A stretch of DNA of 64,000 nucleotides from SKLM01 sp964390305. Lineage in GTDB: Bacteria > Chloroflexota > Anaerolineae > B4-G1. The notes beneath the pieces are model-generated. The model saw nothing but the letters and a program-made list of their open reading frames with translations. It was not told the origin of the DNA and did no database searches. A program made the translations under genes and the position numbers. Shown here in pieces: positions 53,530-62,334 of this stretch. The stretch is from assembly GCA_964390305.1 (NCBI GenBank), contig CAYMHT010000002.1, positions 27,406 through 91,405 of the forward strand, in the 5' to 3' direction. Within the stretch, counting starts at the first letter, position 1, and each line of letters opens with the position of its first letter.

Positions 53530-54303
53530 ATGAAGTCGAGAGCAGAGAGAACCGTGCGCTATATCAAGCGATGGTGGTGGGTGCTGCTTCTTATCCCGCT
53601 CCTGGCGGCCGTCGGCTTCGTCGTCTGGGCCGAATCCACATCCAGCCCAATGCCCGGAGGGGAGGCCGCCTTGGAGGCACCCATGAGTGCCGACGACGTA
53701 TTGGTGACGAGGCACGATTGGCTCACATTCCGCCCCACAGCCCAGGAGCCCTCCACCGGCCTCGTCTTCTATCCCGGCGGGCGCGTCGATCCGCGCGCCT
53801 ACGGCCCGCCTGCCCGCGCCATCGCTGGCCGGGGCTATCTCGTGGTCGTCGTGCCCATGCCGCTCAACCTTGCGGTCTTCGCGCCAGATCGCGCGGCCGC
53901 TGTGATCGACTCGTTTCCACAAGTAACGCGGTGGGTCGTCGGAGGACACTCGTTGGGCGGAGCGATGGCGGCCCGTTTTGCTCACAGGCATCCGGGGACG
54001 GTGGAGGGGCTCCTGCTCTGGGCCTCCTACCCGGCACAGAGTGACGACCTCTCCGAGCAGGATCTTTCTGTCACCGCCGTATACGCCACCAACGACGGGC
54101 TGGCTACCCCCGAGGAGATCGCTGCCTCGCGGCACCTCCTCCCTTCGGGGACCCAATGGATCGAGATTGAGGGCGGCAATCACGCACAATTCGGCTGGTA
54201 CGGCTCGCAGGCCGGGGACGTGCCAGCCACGATCAGCCGCGAAGCACAGCAGCACCAGGTGACGGCTGCAACCCTGGCCCTGCTCCAAGAGGTGGAGAGA
54301 TGA
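53530..54303 (+). CDS. membrane-anchored alpha/beta hydrolase
   Basis: A 257-residue protein with an N-terminal membrane helix (about 14-34) and an alpha/beta hydrolase fold with nucleophile Ser in GHSLGG near residue 142. An acidic residue in VYATNDGLATPEE and a His in GGNHAQFGWYG complete a likely triad. The active domain should lie outside the membrane. Substrate is unknown. GTG at 53524 is an alternative start. It follows the staygreen gene by 31 bp. Confidence 0.85.
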   Translation: MKSRAERTVRYIKRWWWVLLLIPLLAAVGFVVWAESTSSPMPGGEAALEAPMSADDVLVTRHDWLTFRPTAQEPSTGLVFYPGGRVDPRAYGPPARAIAGRGYLVVVVPMPLNLAVFAPDRAAAVIDSFPQVTRWVVGGHSLGGAMAARFAHRHPGTVEGLLLWASYPAQSDDLSEQDLSVTAVYATNDGLATPEEIAASRHLLPSGTQWIEIEGGNHAQFGWYGSQAGDVPATISREAQQHQVTAATLALLQEVER

Positions 54304-54457
54304 GACGCGGAGCCGAGGCCGGCCACCAGCGCGATACGTCCGGGGTTCACCAGCCGGGCGGCATCCCTGCTCGTCACGAAGAGGCCTGGGAATCCAGAGG
54401 GGCCGGGCCACGTCAACCGACGACGTCCCGGGGCAGAGAGCGCGGCAGGAGCGAGAG

Positions 54458-55429
<972 letters not shown>

Positions 55430-55586
55430 TGAACGGGCGAGCGCTCTCCGCAGTTGCCTCACAAACGTTGACGCGACGGGAAAGGCCCGAGCACAAACAG
55501 TGGGTCGCAGTGCACCGCTCGGTCTAGGGAAAGGAACCGAGGCCGCCGAATCAGACGAGCAAGATGCTAAGCGAAGGACACCATAT

Positions 55587-55934
55587 ATGGACAACAAACT
55601 CGCACACACGAAGTCTTCGGGCAGTCGTGGCGATGCCCGCGTCCTGACTGAGGAGAAGATGAAGGAGATGATGCCTCAGGTTCCCGACTGGGAGATTGTT
55701 GAGGAGGACGGCGCGAAGAAACTGAGACGCGATTTCGAGTTCGGCAATTTCGTCGAAGCCCTCCAGTTTGCCAATGAGATCGGCGAGATTGCAGAGGAAC
55801 AGGGACATCACCCCATCATCATCCTGACCTGGGGCCGCGCCACGATCACCTGGTACACCCACGACATCAAGGGGCTGCACGAGAACGACTTCCTTATGGC
55901 CGCCAAGAGCGATAAGCTGTATTCACCTGAGTAG
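55587..55934 (+). CDS. pterin-4-alpha-carbinolamine dehydratase family protein
   Basis: The 115-residue protein carries the PCD signature: EEQGHHPIIILTWGRATITWYTHDIKGLHENDF, with the paired His and the THD-x-GL segment. The enzyme recycles tetrahydropterin cofactors; bacterial members can also act in molybdopterin or folate pathways. The ATG at 55587 has GAAGGA upstream; the frame upstream to 55500 is not needed. It is an isolated gene between a hydrolase and DegV, so its cofactor partner is not in the window. Confidence 0.9.
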   Translation: MDNKLAHTKSSGSRGDARVLTEEKMKEMMPQVPDWEIVEEDGAKKLRRDFEFGNFVEALQFANEIGEIAEEQGHHPIIILTWGRATITWYTHDIKGLHENDFLMAAKSDKLYSPE

Positions 55935-55967
55935 TCAACTCGCTCACTTACCCCGTCGAGGATACCC

Positions 55968-56810
55968 ATGTCAGTAAAGATTGTCACCGATAGCACCTGC
56001 GACCTGCCCGAGGAGATCACGGCCGATCTCGGAGTCACCGTCGTGCCGCTGTACATCAACGTGGGCCAGAAGAGCTACCTGGATGGCGTTGAGATGTCAC
56101 GGCAGGAGTTCTATGAACGCCTGCCTACGTTTGAGGACCATCCTCAGACGGCCTCGCCCGGCCCAGAGATGTTTCGCGAGACCTACGAGAGGCTAGCGAA
56201 CGAGGGCGCTCAAGAGATTCTCTCCATCCACATCTCCATCAGCCTCAGCGGGACGCTCAACACGGCGCAGCTGGCTGCCGAGGCAACAGACGCCGTGCCG
56301 GTCACGGTCTTCGACTCGGGGCAGTTGAGCGTCGGAACCGGGTTCCTGGTCAAGACAGCCGCCAAGGCGGCCGCGGCGGGGCGCTCCATCGCCGAGATCG
56401 TTGACGAGCTCAAGGAGAGGACCCGGCGAACACATCTGTTTGCAGCCCTGGACACCCTCGAGTTTCTTCAGCGGAGCGGGCGGATGAACTGGGCAGTCTC
56501 GAAGATTGGGGGCCTGCTGAGGATCAAACCGCTACTGACGATGCACGACGGCGAGCCCAACGTTCAGCAGGTGCGCACGACAAAACGCGCCGTGCAGCGA
56601 CTGCTCGACATGTTGGAGGATCTGGCGCCGCTTGAGGAGTTGGCGTTGGTGCATACCCAGGCACCAGAGACGATCAGGGAGCTTCGTGAGCGTGCCAGAC
56701 ATCTCTTCCCCGAGGGCAAGGAGCCGATTGAGGCCGAGGTGACGCCCGTGATTGGAGCTCACATCGGACCAGGGGCCGCAGGCTTCGCGTGCGTGGCCGC
56801 CAGCAGATGA
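55968..56810 (+). CDS. DegV family fatty-acid-binding protein
   Basis: DegV proteins bind fatty acids and, as FakB, present them to the kinase FakA. The 280-residue protein has the family start MSVKIVTDSTCDLPEEIT and the fatty-acid-binding loops (TASPGPEMFRETYERL; ISISLSGTLNTAQLA; DSGQLSVGTGFLV). LEFLQRSGRMNWAVSKIGGLLRIKPLL is also typical. No FakA is in the window. It follows the dehydratase by 33 bp. Confidence 0.95.
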   Translation: MSVKIVTDSTCDLPEEITADLGVTVVPLYINVGQKSYLDGVEMSRQEFYERLPTFEDHPQTASPGPEMFRETYERLANEGAQEILSIHISISLSGTLNTAQLAAEATDAVPVTVFDSGQLSVGTGFLVKTAAKAAAAGRSIAEIVDELKERTRRTHLFAALDTLEFLQRSGRMNWAVSKIGGLLRIKPLLTMHDGEPNVQQVRTTKRAVQRLLDMLEDLAPLEELALVHTQAPETIRELRERARHLFPEGKEPIEAEVTPVIGAHIGPGAAGFACVAASR

Positions 56811-56891
56811 GCAGATTGTCGCCACAATGCGCTGCGTCCTGTTGCCAGAGCGACGAATCGCAGAGCAGCTCGGTTTGCGGAGGTGTTCGAC

Positions 56892-57341
56892 GTGATAGCC
56901 ATCCGAGAATACTGTGACGAAGACTGGCGGGCGATATGTCGCATTCACGACCGCGCCCGGCCGGATGAGTTGAGAGGTTCTTGTGATCCACGTGCCTTCG
57001 TGCCGATCGAGCAGGACAAAGAGGTAGAGGATCTGCGCCTGGCACATGAGCTCGTGGCCCGCAACGGCGAGCGCGTGGTCGGGTTTGTGGGGATCGACGG
57101 CGACTGTCTGGCGTGGCTCCACGTAGATCCCGAGTATTACGAACAGGGGATAGGACGAGCCCTTCTGCGGAAGGGTCTCGCGGAGATCGGTCCGCGGGCG
57201 TGGACGATTGTGCTGGATGGAAAGGAGCCAGCCCGCCACCTGTACGAAAGCGAGGGGTTCAGAGAGGTACTTCGCTTTGACAGCGACAATGCCGGATACC
57301 CGTGCCGGTGCATCCGAATGGAGCGATATGAAGTGGGTTGA
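56892..57341 (+). CDS. GNAT family N-acetyltransferase
   Basis: The 149-residue protein has the GNAT fold with acetyl-CoA motif YYEQGIGRALLRKGL and the C-terminal EPARHLYESEGFREV strand. Substrate is unknown. I chose GTG 56892 because GGAGGT (56879-56884) is seven bases before it; GTG 56883 is an alternative three codons earlier. It overlaps the next gene by 14 bp. Confidence 0.88.
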   Translation: MIAIREYCDEDWRAICRIHDRARPDELRGSCDPRAFVPIEQDKEVEDLRLAHELVARNGERVVGFVGIDGDCLAWLHVDPEYYEQGIGRALLRKGLAEIGPRAWTIVLDGKEPARHLYESEGFREVLRFDSDNAGYPCRCIRMERYEVG

Positions 57342-57690
57342 AGTGGTAGCGAAAGACGATCTTCCAAAGGGCACGCGCCAGGTGCTTGACGTGACCGGGC
57401 GAGATATCCTCCTCATCAATCACGAGGGGCAGATTCACGCCGTGGGGAACCGCTGCCCCCACATGGGCGCGAAGCTGGAGCACGGTGAGGTGACCGCGGA
57501 CAGTAGCATCGTGTGCCCGCGCCATCACAGCGTGTTCGATCTGACCACAGGTGCAGTGGAGGATTGGGTACCCTGGCCACCCCTGGTCGGGCGCGCTCTA
57601 GGCGCCGTCTCCCAGGAGAGGGCCCTCCCCGTGTACCCCACGAAGGTGGAGGAAGGTAGCATTTGGGTGGCCATCGAGGATTCTGGATGA
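57328..57690 (+). CDS. Rieske [2Fe-2S] domain protein
   Basis: The 120-residue protein is a stand-alone ferredoxin-type Rieske domain. Its cluster ligands are in CPHMGAKLEHG (CxH) and CPRHHSVFDLTTG (CxxH). It lacks a membrane anchor. Such proteins donate electrons to oxygenases or act like NirD; no partner is obvious here. The ATG lies inside the GNAT gene, and the stop overlaps truD (ATGA). Confidence 0.92.
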   Translation: MKWVEVVAKDDLPKGTRQVLDVTGRDILLINHEGQIHAVGNRCPHMGAKLEHGEVTADSSIVCPRHHSVFDLTTGAVEDWVPWPPLVGRALGAVSQERALPVYPTKVEEGSIWVAIEDSG

Positions 57691-58748
57691 GCGGCAGGGA
57701 CACGTGGACGGTGATCGACGTGGACGACCTGCCGTATGTCACAGCGGATCTGGCGGGGATCGGCGGGGAGATCAAGATCGAGCCGGCCCAGTTCGTGGTG
57801 GAGGAGATACCGCTGTACGAACCATCCGGCGAAGGGCAGCACGTCTACGTCCGCCTGACCAGGGAGGGATGGACCACCCGCGCTCTGGAGCGAGAGCTGC
57901 GGAAGCTGTTCGATCTACGGGAGGTGGACGTCGGCTGCGCCGGTCGGAAGGACAAGCACGCCCGCACCACGCAGACGTTCTCCCTCAACTTGCCCGGGAC
58001 CGATGAGGACGCCGTCGCCCACCGGATTCACGAGAACCTGCCGGTCGAGGTCGAGTGGGTGCGGCGCCACCGCAACAAGATCCGAGCCGGACACCTCCTC
58101 GGCAACCGCTTCCGCATCGTGGTCGTGGATGCGCACGAGGACGCTCTCGCTCGATCCCAGACCATCGCCGAGGCGCTGAAAGATCACGGGCTGCCGAACT
58201 TCTACGGTCCGCAGCGATTTGGCACGTACGGTGACAACGCAGAGCGCGGTCGGGACATTCTGCTGACGGGGAAGGGACCGCGCAAGCGCTGGCTGCGACG
58301 TCTCCTGTTGCGTGCCTATCAATCGGCGCTGTTTAACACGTGGCTCGTCCGGCGGCTGGAGCGTGATTGGTTCGAACGCCTGTTGACTGGCGACATTGCC
58401 AAGAAACTCGATACGGGCGGCCTGTTCGAAATAGAGGACGCGGCAGCGGAACAGCCTCGCTTTGACCGCCGCGAGATCACGTACACGGGCCCGATCTACG
58501 GGTCCAGAATGTGGTGGGCGGGCGGTCCGCCGGGTGAGCTGGAGCGCGATGTGCTCGAACAGGCGCAGGTGACAGAGGAGATGCTGGAGCGAGAGCGCCT
58601 GAGTGGGAGTCGCCGCCGCGCGCGACTGCTGCTGGAGGACCTTGAGGTGGAGAGTCACCCTGACGGCATACTGTTCACGTTTAGCCTCCCCAAGGGGGCA
58701 TACGCGACGACCTTGCTGCGGGATTTCATGAAGCAGGTCGTCACCTGA
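57687..58748 (+). CDS. truD: tRNA pseudouridine(13) synthase TruD
   Basis: TruD converts U13 of tRNA to pseudouridine. The 353-residue protein has the catalytic Asp in AGRKDKHARTTQ near residue 80, the FVVEEIPLYEPSGEGQHVYVRLTR N-terminal motif, and GLPNFYGPQRFGTYGDNAERG of the TRUD insertion domain. Length is normal. Its ATG overlaps the Rieske stop. TruD is distributed patchily outside proteobacteria and archaea. Confidence 0.95.
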   Translation: MSGRDTWTVIDVDDLPYVTADLAGIGGEIKIEPAQFVVEEIPLYEPSGEGQHVYVRLTREGWTTRALERELRKLFDLREVDVGCAGRKDKHARTTQTFSLNLPGTDEDAVAHRIHENLPVEVEWVRRHRNKIRAGHLLGNRFRIVVVDAHEDALARSQTIAEALKDHGLPNFYGPQRFGTYGDNAERGRDILLTGKGPRKRWLRRLLLRAYQSALFNTWLVRRLERDWFERLLTGDIAKKLDTGGLFEIEDAAAEQPRFDRREITYTGPIYGSRMWWAGGPPGELERDVLEQAQVTEEMLERERLSGSRRRARLLLEDLEVESHPDGILFTFSLPKGAYATTLLRDFMKQVVT

Positions 58749-58862
58749 GGCGGAGCCCACGACTGGAGAAGGGCCCCGCTGGCACGCGCCGGTCGTGCCC
58801 TGCACGGGCGGGTTGGCCCTGTTGTGGGTACATGCGTGCCTAGCCAAGAATGGGAGAGATCT

Positions 58863-59198
58863 ATGAGACTCGCAAAGATATTGGCCTTGCTCGGGGCGGC
58901 TGCAATGACAGCGGTTCTCGTCTACGCGTTCAGCACCGGCGACTTGGGCAAGGAGGGAAGCGCGCTTCTGTCCATGCCCTGGGGCATCGTATCGCTGGTC
59001 GACCTGTACGTGGGATTCTTTCTCTTCTCCGGGTGGATCGCCTACCGGGAGAAGTCCTTCATCCGCTCGGTCGTGTGGATCGTGTTGATGATGGTCCTGG
59101 GTTTTTTCACCGCCAGCGTGTACACCCTGGTCGCGCTGCAGACCAGCGGGGGCGACTGGCGCCGCTTCTGGATGGGAAGGCGCTGGGAGGATGAGTAG
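58863..59198 (+). CDS. DUF1475 membrane protein
   Basis: The 111-residue membrane protein has three hydrophobic stretches. It shows the DUF1475 pattern LLSMPWGIVSLVDLYVGFFLFSGWIAYREKS and MMVLGFFTASVYTLVAL. Plant homologues exist; function is unknown. GGGAGAG precedes the ATG. It overlaps the next gene by 8 bp. Confidence 0.88.
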   Translation: MRLAKILALLGAAAMTAVLVYAFSTGDLGKEGSALLSMPWGIVSLVDLYVGFFLFSGWIAYREKSFIRSVVWIVLMMVLGFFTASVYTLVALQTSGGDWRRFWMGRRWEDE

Positions 59199-60177
59199 CC
59201 TGTTCTGGGCCAGGTGCCTGGACGAAGAACCGACCATTCGCCTGGGAGTGAGCACGTGCCTGATGGGGGAGAACGTCCGCTACGACGGCGGACACAAACG
59301 GGACCCCTTTCTGATCGAAACCCTCGGCCAGTTCGTCGAGTGGGTGCCCGTCTGTCCCGAGGTGGAGATTGGCCTACCCATTCCTCGGGAGGCGATGCAT
59401 CTGCAGGGCGACCCCGACGCCCCTCGCCTGGTGACCATCCGGACCGGCAAGGACTACACGGAGCGCATGCGGACATGGGCCAGAGAGCGACTCGACGAGC
59501 TCGCTGAGGCCAATCTGCACGGCTTCGTCTTCAAGAGCCGATCCCCCAGCTCCGGCCTCTATCGGGTCAAGGTCTACGACCAGCATGGCATGCCCAGCCG
59601 CGTCGGCACCGGGATCTTCCCCAGCGAGGTCATGCGCCGCTTCCCCCTGCTCCCTCTGGAGGAGGATGGGCGTCTCCACGATATGGGCCTCAGGGAGAAC
59701 TTCATCGAGCGACTCTTCGTCTACTACCGCTGGACCTGTATGCTCCAAGAGCGCCCCGCGCCCGGTGGCCTTGTCGCGTTCCATACGGCACACAAACTGA
59801 CCATGATGGCGCATAGCCCGCAACATTACCAGAAGATGGGCCGCTTGGTCGCCGATGCGGGCACCCTACCCTGGCCCGAGCTTCGGAGCCGCTACGGGCA
59901 ACTCCTCATGGAGGGACTGGAGGTAATGGCTACCACGGGGCGACATGTCAACGTGCTGCAACACCTGATGGGCTTCCTCAAGGAGTTCCTCTCTAAGGAC
60001 GACAAGGCCGAGCTCCTCGGTCTCATCAGCGATTACCAGGATGGTCTGGTTCCCCTCATCGTCCCCCTGACCTTGCTGAAGCATCACCTGAGCCGCTATC
60101 CGGTGGCCCACTGGGTCCATCAGCAGGTCTACCTCAAGCCCTACCCCAAGGAGCTCATGCTCCGCAACCACGTATAG
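59191..60177 (+). CDS. DUF523-DUF1722 protein (YbgA-like), lacking one conserved cysteine
   Basis: Residues 15-150 form a DUF523 domain, related to the thiouracil desulfidase TudS, and the rest a DUF1722 domain. The first two cluster cysteines are present: Cys23 in STCLMGENVRYDGGHK and Cys55 in PVCPEVEIGLP. The third position, usually SPSCG, reads SPSSG here (Ser121). This may prevent or alter an Fe-S cluster. The C-terminal part has LPLEEDGRLHDMGLRENFIERLFVYYRW and AHKLTMMAHSPQHY. The ATG at 59191 directly follows GGGAGG. Confidence 0.9.
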   Translation: MSSLFWARCLDEEPTIRLGVSTCLMGENVRYDGGHKRDPFLIETLGQFVEWVPVCPEVEIGLPIPREAMHLQGDPDAPRLVTIRTGKDYTERMRTWARERLDELAEANLHGFVFKSRSPSSGLYRVKVYDQHGMPSRVGTGIFPSEVMRRFPLLPLEEDGRLHDMGLRENFIERLFVYYRWTCMLQERPAPGGLVAFHTAHKLTMMAHSPQHYQKMGRLVADAGTLPWPELRSRYGQLLMEGLEVMATTGRHVNVLQHLMGFLKEFLSKDDKAELLGLISDYQDGLVPLIVPLTLLKHHLSRYPVAHWVHQQVYLKPYPKELMLRNHV

Positions 60178-60190
60178 GGCACGGTCCGCG

Positions 60191-60520
60191 ATGAGGATCT
60201 GGGACGTTCCGCCGGAGAAGCTCTGCCGTAATCATCTCCTTGGCGAGCATAGCGAGCTCCACGCCGTCTGGTCCATCCTGACCCAGGGCAAGAAGGGCTA
60301 CGCAAATCATCCGGAGGTCCTGCGTTGGAAGGGAAAGCTCAAAGCGCTCTATCGGAAACACGAGCAGATTGTCGCCGAGATGCAACGGCGCGGCTACCGC
60401 CACCGGAGCCCCCTCGACCCCGCCCTAGCCACCGGCGCCGCTCACCAGGACGAGCTCGTCGACTCCCTCGAGAAGCAGGCTCAAATCCTCAGGCAGAAAG
60501 GCTGCGGCTGCCACGTCTGA
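60191..60520 (+). CDS. pyrimidine dimer DNA glycosylase (T4 endonuclease V family)
   Basis: The 109-residue protein belongs to the Pyr_excise family. It has HLLGEHSELHAVW, where the last Glu corresponds to catalytic Glu23 of T4 endonuclease V. GKKGYANHPEVLRWKGKLKALYRKHEQIVAEMQRRGYRHRSPL follows. The enzyme cuts UV-induced cyclobutane dimers by an N-terminal amine. It starts 13 bp after the preceding gene. UV repair fits the presence of a light-type regulator in the same region. Confidence 0.92.
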   Translation: MRIWDVPPEKLCRNHLLGEHSELHAVWSILTQGKKGYANHPEVLRWKGKLKALYRKHEQIVAEMQRRGYRHRSPLDPALATGAAHQDELVDSLEKQAQILRQKGCGCHV

Positions 60521-60655
60521 CCGACCCACCCTAGCTGGGCCGTGATCCTGATCTTGTCCTGAGAGCAGTACGTATAACGCCACGGGCGCGCCACATCATC
60601 CCAGGTGTGGGTCGCCCTTCCATAGCCGACGATTCCTCACTATGGCCGCCTCCAC

Positions 60656-60683
60656 TTGACCTATCCCGCGCACCGTGTATAAT
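60656..60683 (+). promoter_or_regulatory. promoter upstream of the tandem riboswitches
   Basis: TTGACC (60656-60661), a 16-bp spacer and TATAAT (60678-60683). Transcription should begin about 30 bases before the first aptamer. Confidence 0.85.
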
Positions 60684-60722
60684 ATCTCCACTGTCTCGAA
60701 CAACAACTGCATACAAGGCCTG

Positions 60723-60860
60723 TTCTCCGACCCAGCCCCCTAACGAGAGCCAAGACGCGATCTATGGGAGCTGGGCGATAGGGCTTGGCTGGAAACGGCC
60801 AACGTCTCGTGGACGACGACGTCGTCCCGAGACCGCGCCTCCCGCGTTTGGAAAGGAGAA
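60723..60860 (+). ncRNA. Moco-family riboswitch aptamer, copy 1 (with extra stem)
   Basis: P1 is TTCTCC/GGAGAA (60723-60728, 60855-60860). CCCAGC pairs with GCTGGG and CCCTA with TAGGG; GGCTGGAAACGGCC forms a small hairpin. The conserved 3' core is CGCCTCCCGCGTTTGGAAAGG (Moco RNA signature GCCTCCCG...TGGAAAGG). A long extra hairpin (GTCTCG...CGAGAC, about 60804-60833) is inserted before the core. It senses molybdenum or tungsten cofactor by family knowledge. It precedes a tungstate/molybdate transporter. Confidence 0.82.
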
Positions 60861-60882
60861 TGGACGACAGAAAGTCGACACA

Positions 60883-60923
60883 CCGGCGTCCACTTCTTTC
60901 CAGTGGGCGCCGGTTTCTGTGTT
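60883..60923 (+). terminator. intrinsic terminator, expression platform of riboswitch copy 1
   Basis: CCGGCGTCCAC (60883-60893) pairs with GTGGGCGCCGG (60903-60913) and is followed by TTTCTGTGTT. It lies directly after aptamer 1 and before aptamer 2. Confidence 0.75.
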
Positions 60924-60944
60924 CAGGTCTCACAAGAGAAGTCT

Positions 60945-61041
60945 GATCTCCGACCCAGGCCCCTAAAGGCTGGTCCCAAGGGTCCTGGGCGTTAGGGTGA
61001 GGCTGGAAACGGCCCCGCCTCCCGCGTCTGGAAAGGGGATC
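60945..61041 (+). ncRNA. Moco-family riboswitch aptamer, copy 2 (compact)
   Basis: P1 is GATCTCC/GGGGATC (60945-60951, 61035-61041). CCCAGG pairs with CCTGGG and CCCTAA with TTAGGG. These compensatory changes relative to copy 1 support the structure. The core reads CGCCTCCCGCGTCTGGAAAGG. The long extra stem of copy 1 is missing. In this family the form without that stem has been linked to tungsten cofactor. CACGTG...CACGTG and CCCTTC...GAAGGG hairpins follow, up to the wtpA leader. Confidence 0.82.
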
Positions 61042-61206
61042 GATACACGTGGGTCTTCTTCTCACGTGACGTGCATCGCGGCCCTTCCGGCGCTTCTGGG
61101 TCGAAGGGAGGTGATGAACGTCGAGCCGAGGATGATGAACTGTCACGAAACTGCAAGGACACCGAATCACCGAGACCGTGACCGCATATCAAAGGAGAGA
61201 GACCCA

Positions 61207-62238
61207 ATGACTGCAAAGCACCTACTCTGGACGCTGACGGCCTTCATTTTCGTACTCGTCTCAGCAGCTGGCTGTACAGAGACCACGCCCGCACCCGCGC
61301 CGACAGCAGTGCCGGAATCATACACCGAATCAGAGCGGACCGAACTGGAGGGCAAACTGGTCATCTTCCACGCTGGCAGCCTTACGGTGCCGGTCGACGA
61401 ACTGACGGCAGCCTTCCAGGAGGTCCACCCTGACGCGAGGTTTGAGACCGAGGCCTCTGGCAGCAACGCAGCTGCCCGCAAGATTAGCGAGTTGGGCCGG
61501 GAAGCGGACCTGATGATGTCCGCCGACTACACCGTCATCTACGAGTTGCTGATTCCGGGCTTCGCGGACTGGAACGTGCGCTTCGCCCGGAACACGATGG
61601 TGATCGCGTACACTGATCAATCGCACTATGCCGGGGAGATCAACAGCGACAACTGGTACGAGATCCTCCTCCGGGACGGCGTCATCTACGGGCACTCCGA
61701 ACCCGACGCAGATCCTTGCGGCTATCGCACGCTGATGGTGTGGCAGCTGGCGGAGGCATACTACGACGAACCAGGACTATACGAAAGACTGGAGGCGAGT
61801 TGTCCGCCGGAGAACGTGCGCCCCAAGTCAGTGGAGCTGATCGCGCTGCTGGAGTCGGGCGATATGGATTACGCCTATGAATACCGCTCGGTCGCGGTGC
61901 AGCACGGGCTCAACTTCATCGAGCTCCCGGATGAGATCAACCTGAGCATGGTCGAGCACGCTGATTTCTACAGCCAGGCCAGTGTAGAGATCGCCGGCGC
62001 AGAACCGGGAGAGCAGATGACGATGGTAGGAAAGCCCATCGTCTACGGCGTGACCATCCCGAGCAACGCTCCCAGCCCCGATCTCGCCGAGGAATTTGTC
62101 AAGTTCCTCCTGGGCCCCGAAGGCCAGGCGATCATGGAAGACCAGGGCCAGCCACCCATCTTGCCACCGGTGTCCGGCGAGGTGGACAATCTGCCCGATG
62201 CGCTCAAGGGGATGGTTGAGTCCCCACCTCAGAGCTAG
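61207..62238 (+). CDS. wtpA: tungstate/molybdate-binding lipoprotein WtpA-like
   Basis: The 343-residue substrate-binding protein has a lipoprotein signal (FVLVSAAGC) and a WtpA fold: LVIFHAGSLTVPVDELTAAFQEV, EASGSNAAARKISELGREADLMMSADY and YGHSEPDADPCGYRTLMVWQLAE. Such proteins bind tungstate and molybdate tightly. I chose ATG 61207 (AAAGGAGAG upstream). The frame is open to 60997, and an ATG at 61114 with AGGGAGGTG right before it would add a 31-residue N-terminal stretch ahead of the signal peptide, which is unlikely. Confidence 0.93.
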   Translation: MTAKHLLWTLTAFIFVLVSAAGCTETTPAPAPTAVPESYTESERTELEGKLVIFHAGSLTVPVDELTAAFQEVHPDARFETEASGSNAAARKISELGREADLMMSADYTVIYELLIPGFADWNVRFARNTMVIAYTDQSHYAGEINSDNWYEILLRDGVIYGHSEPDADPCGYRTLMVWQLAEAYYDEPGLYERLEASCPPENVRPKSVELIALLESGDMDYAYEYRSVAVQHGLNFIELPDEINLSMVEHADFYSQASVEIAGAEPGEQMTMVGKPIVYGVTIPSNAPSPDLAEEFVKFLLGPEGQAIMEDQGQPPILPPVSGEVDNLPDALKGMVESPPQS

Positions 62239-62279
62239 AGGGGACAGAAGGATGACGGGGAGTGCGCAAGACGTGATGC

Positions 62280-62324
62280 GTGGAGCGAGTGAGACGCCTC
62301 CGCTTTGCGTCTCACTCGCTCCAC
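62280..62324 (+). other. perfect 18-bp intercistronic hairpin between wtpA and wtpB
   Basis: The left arm at 62280-62297 and right arm at 62307-62324 are exact reverse complements with a 9-base loop. It ends 10 bases before the wtpB ATG. There is no T-run, so it is unlikely to terminate fully. It may protect the wtpA mRNA or limit wtpBC expression. Confidence 0.85.
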
Positions 62325-62334
62325 TGGAGTCACC

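Noticed and set aside
60521..60655. The region before the riboswitch promoter, checked for a further RNA or gene.
   Set aside because: No ORF, clear hairpin or known RNA motif was seen.
61114..61206. Upstream in-frame ATG of wtpA with an AGGGAGGTG directly before it.
   Set aside because: The spacing is too short, and it would place a polar 31-residue stretch before the lipoprotein signal peptide.
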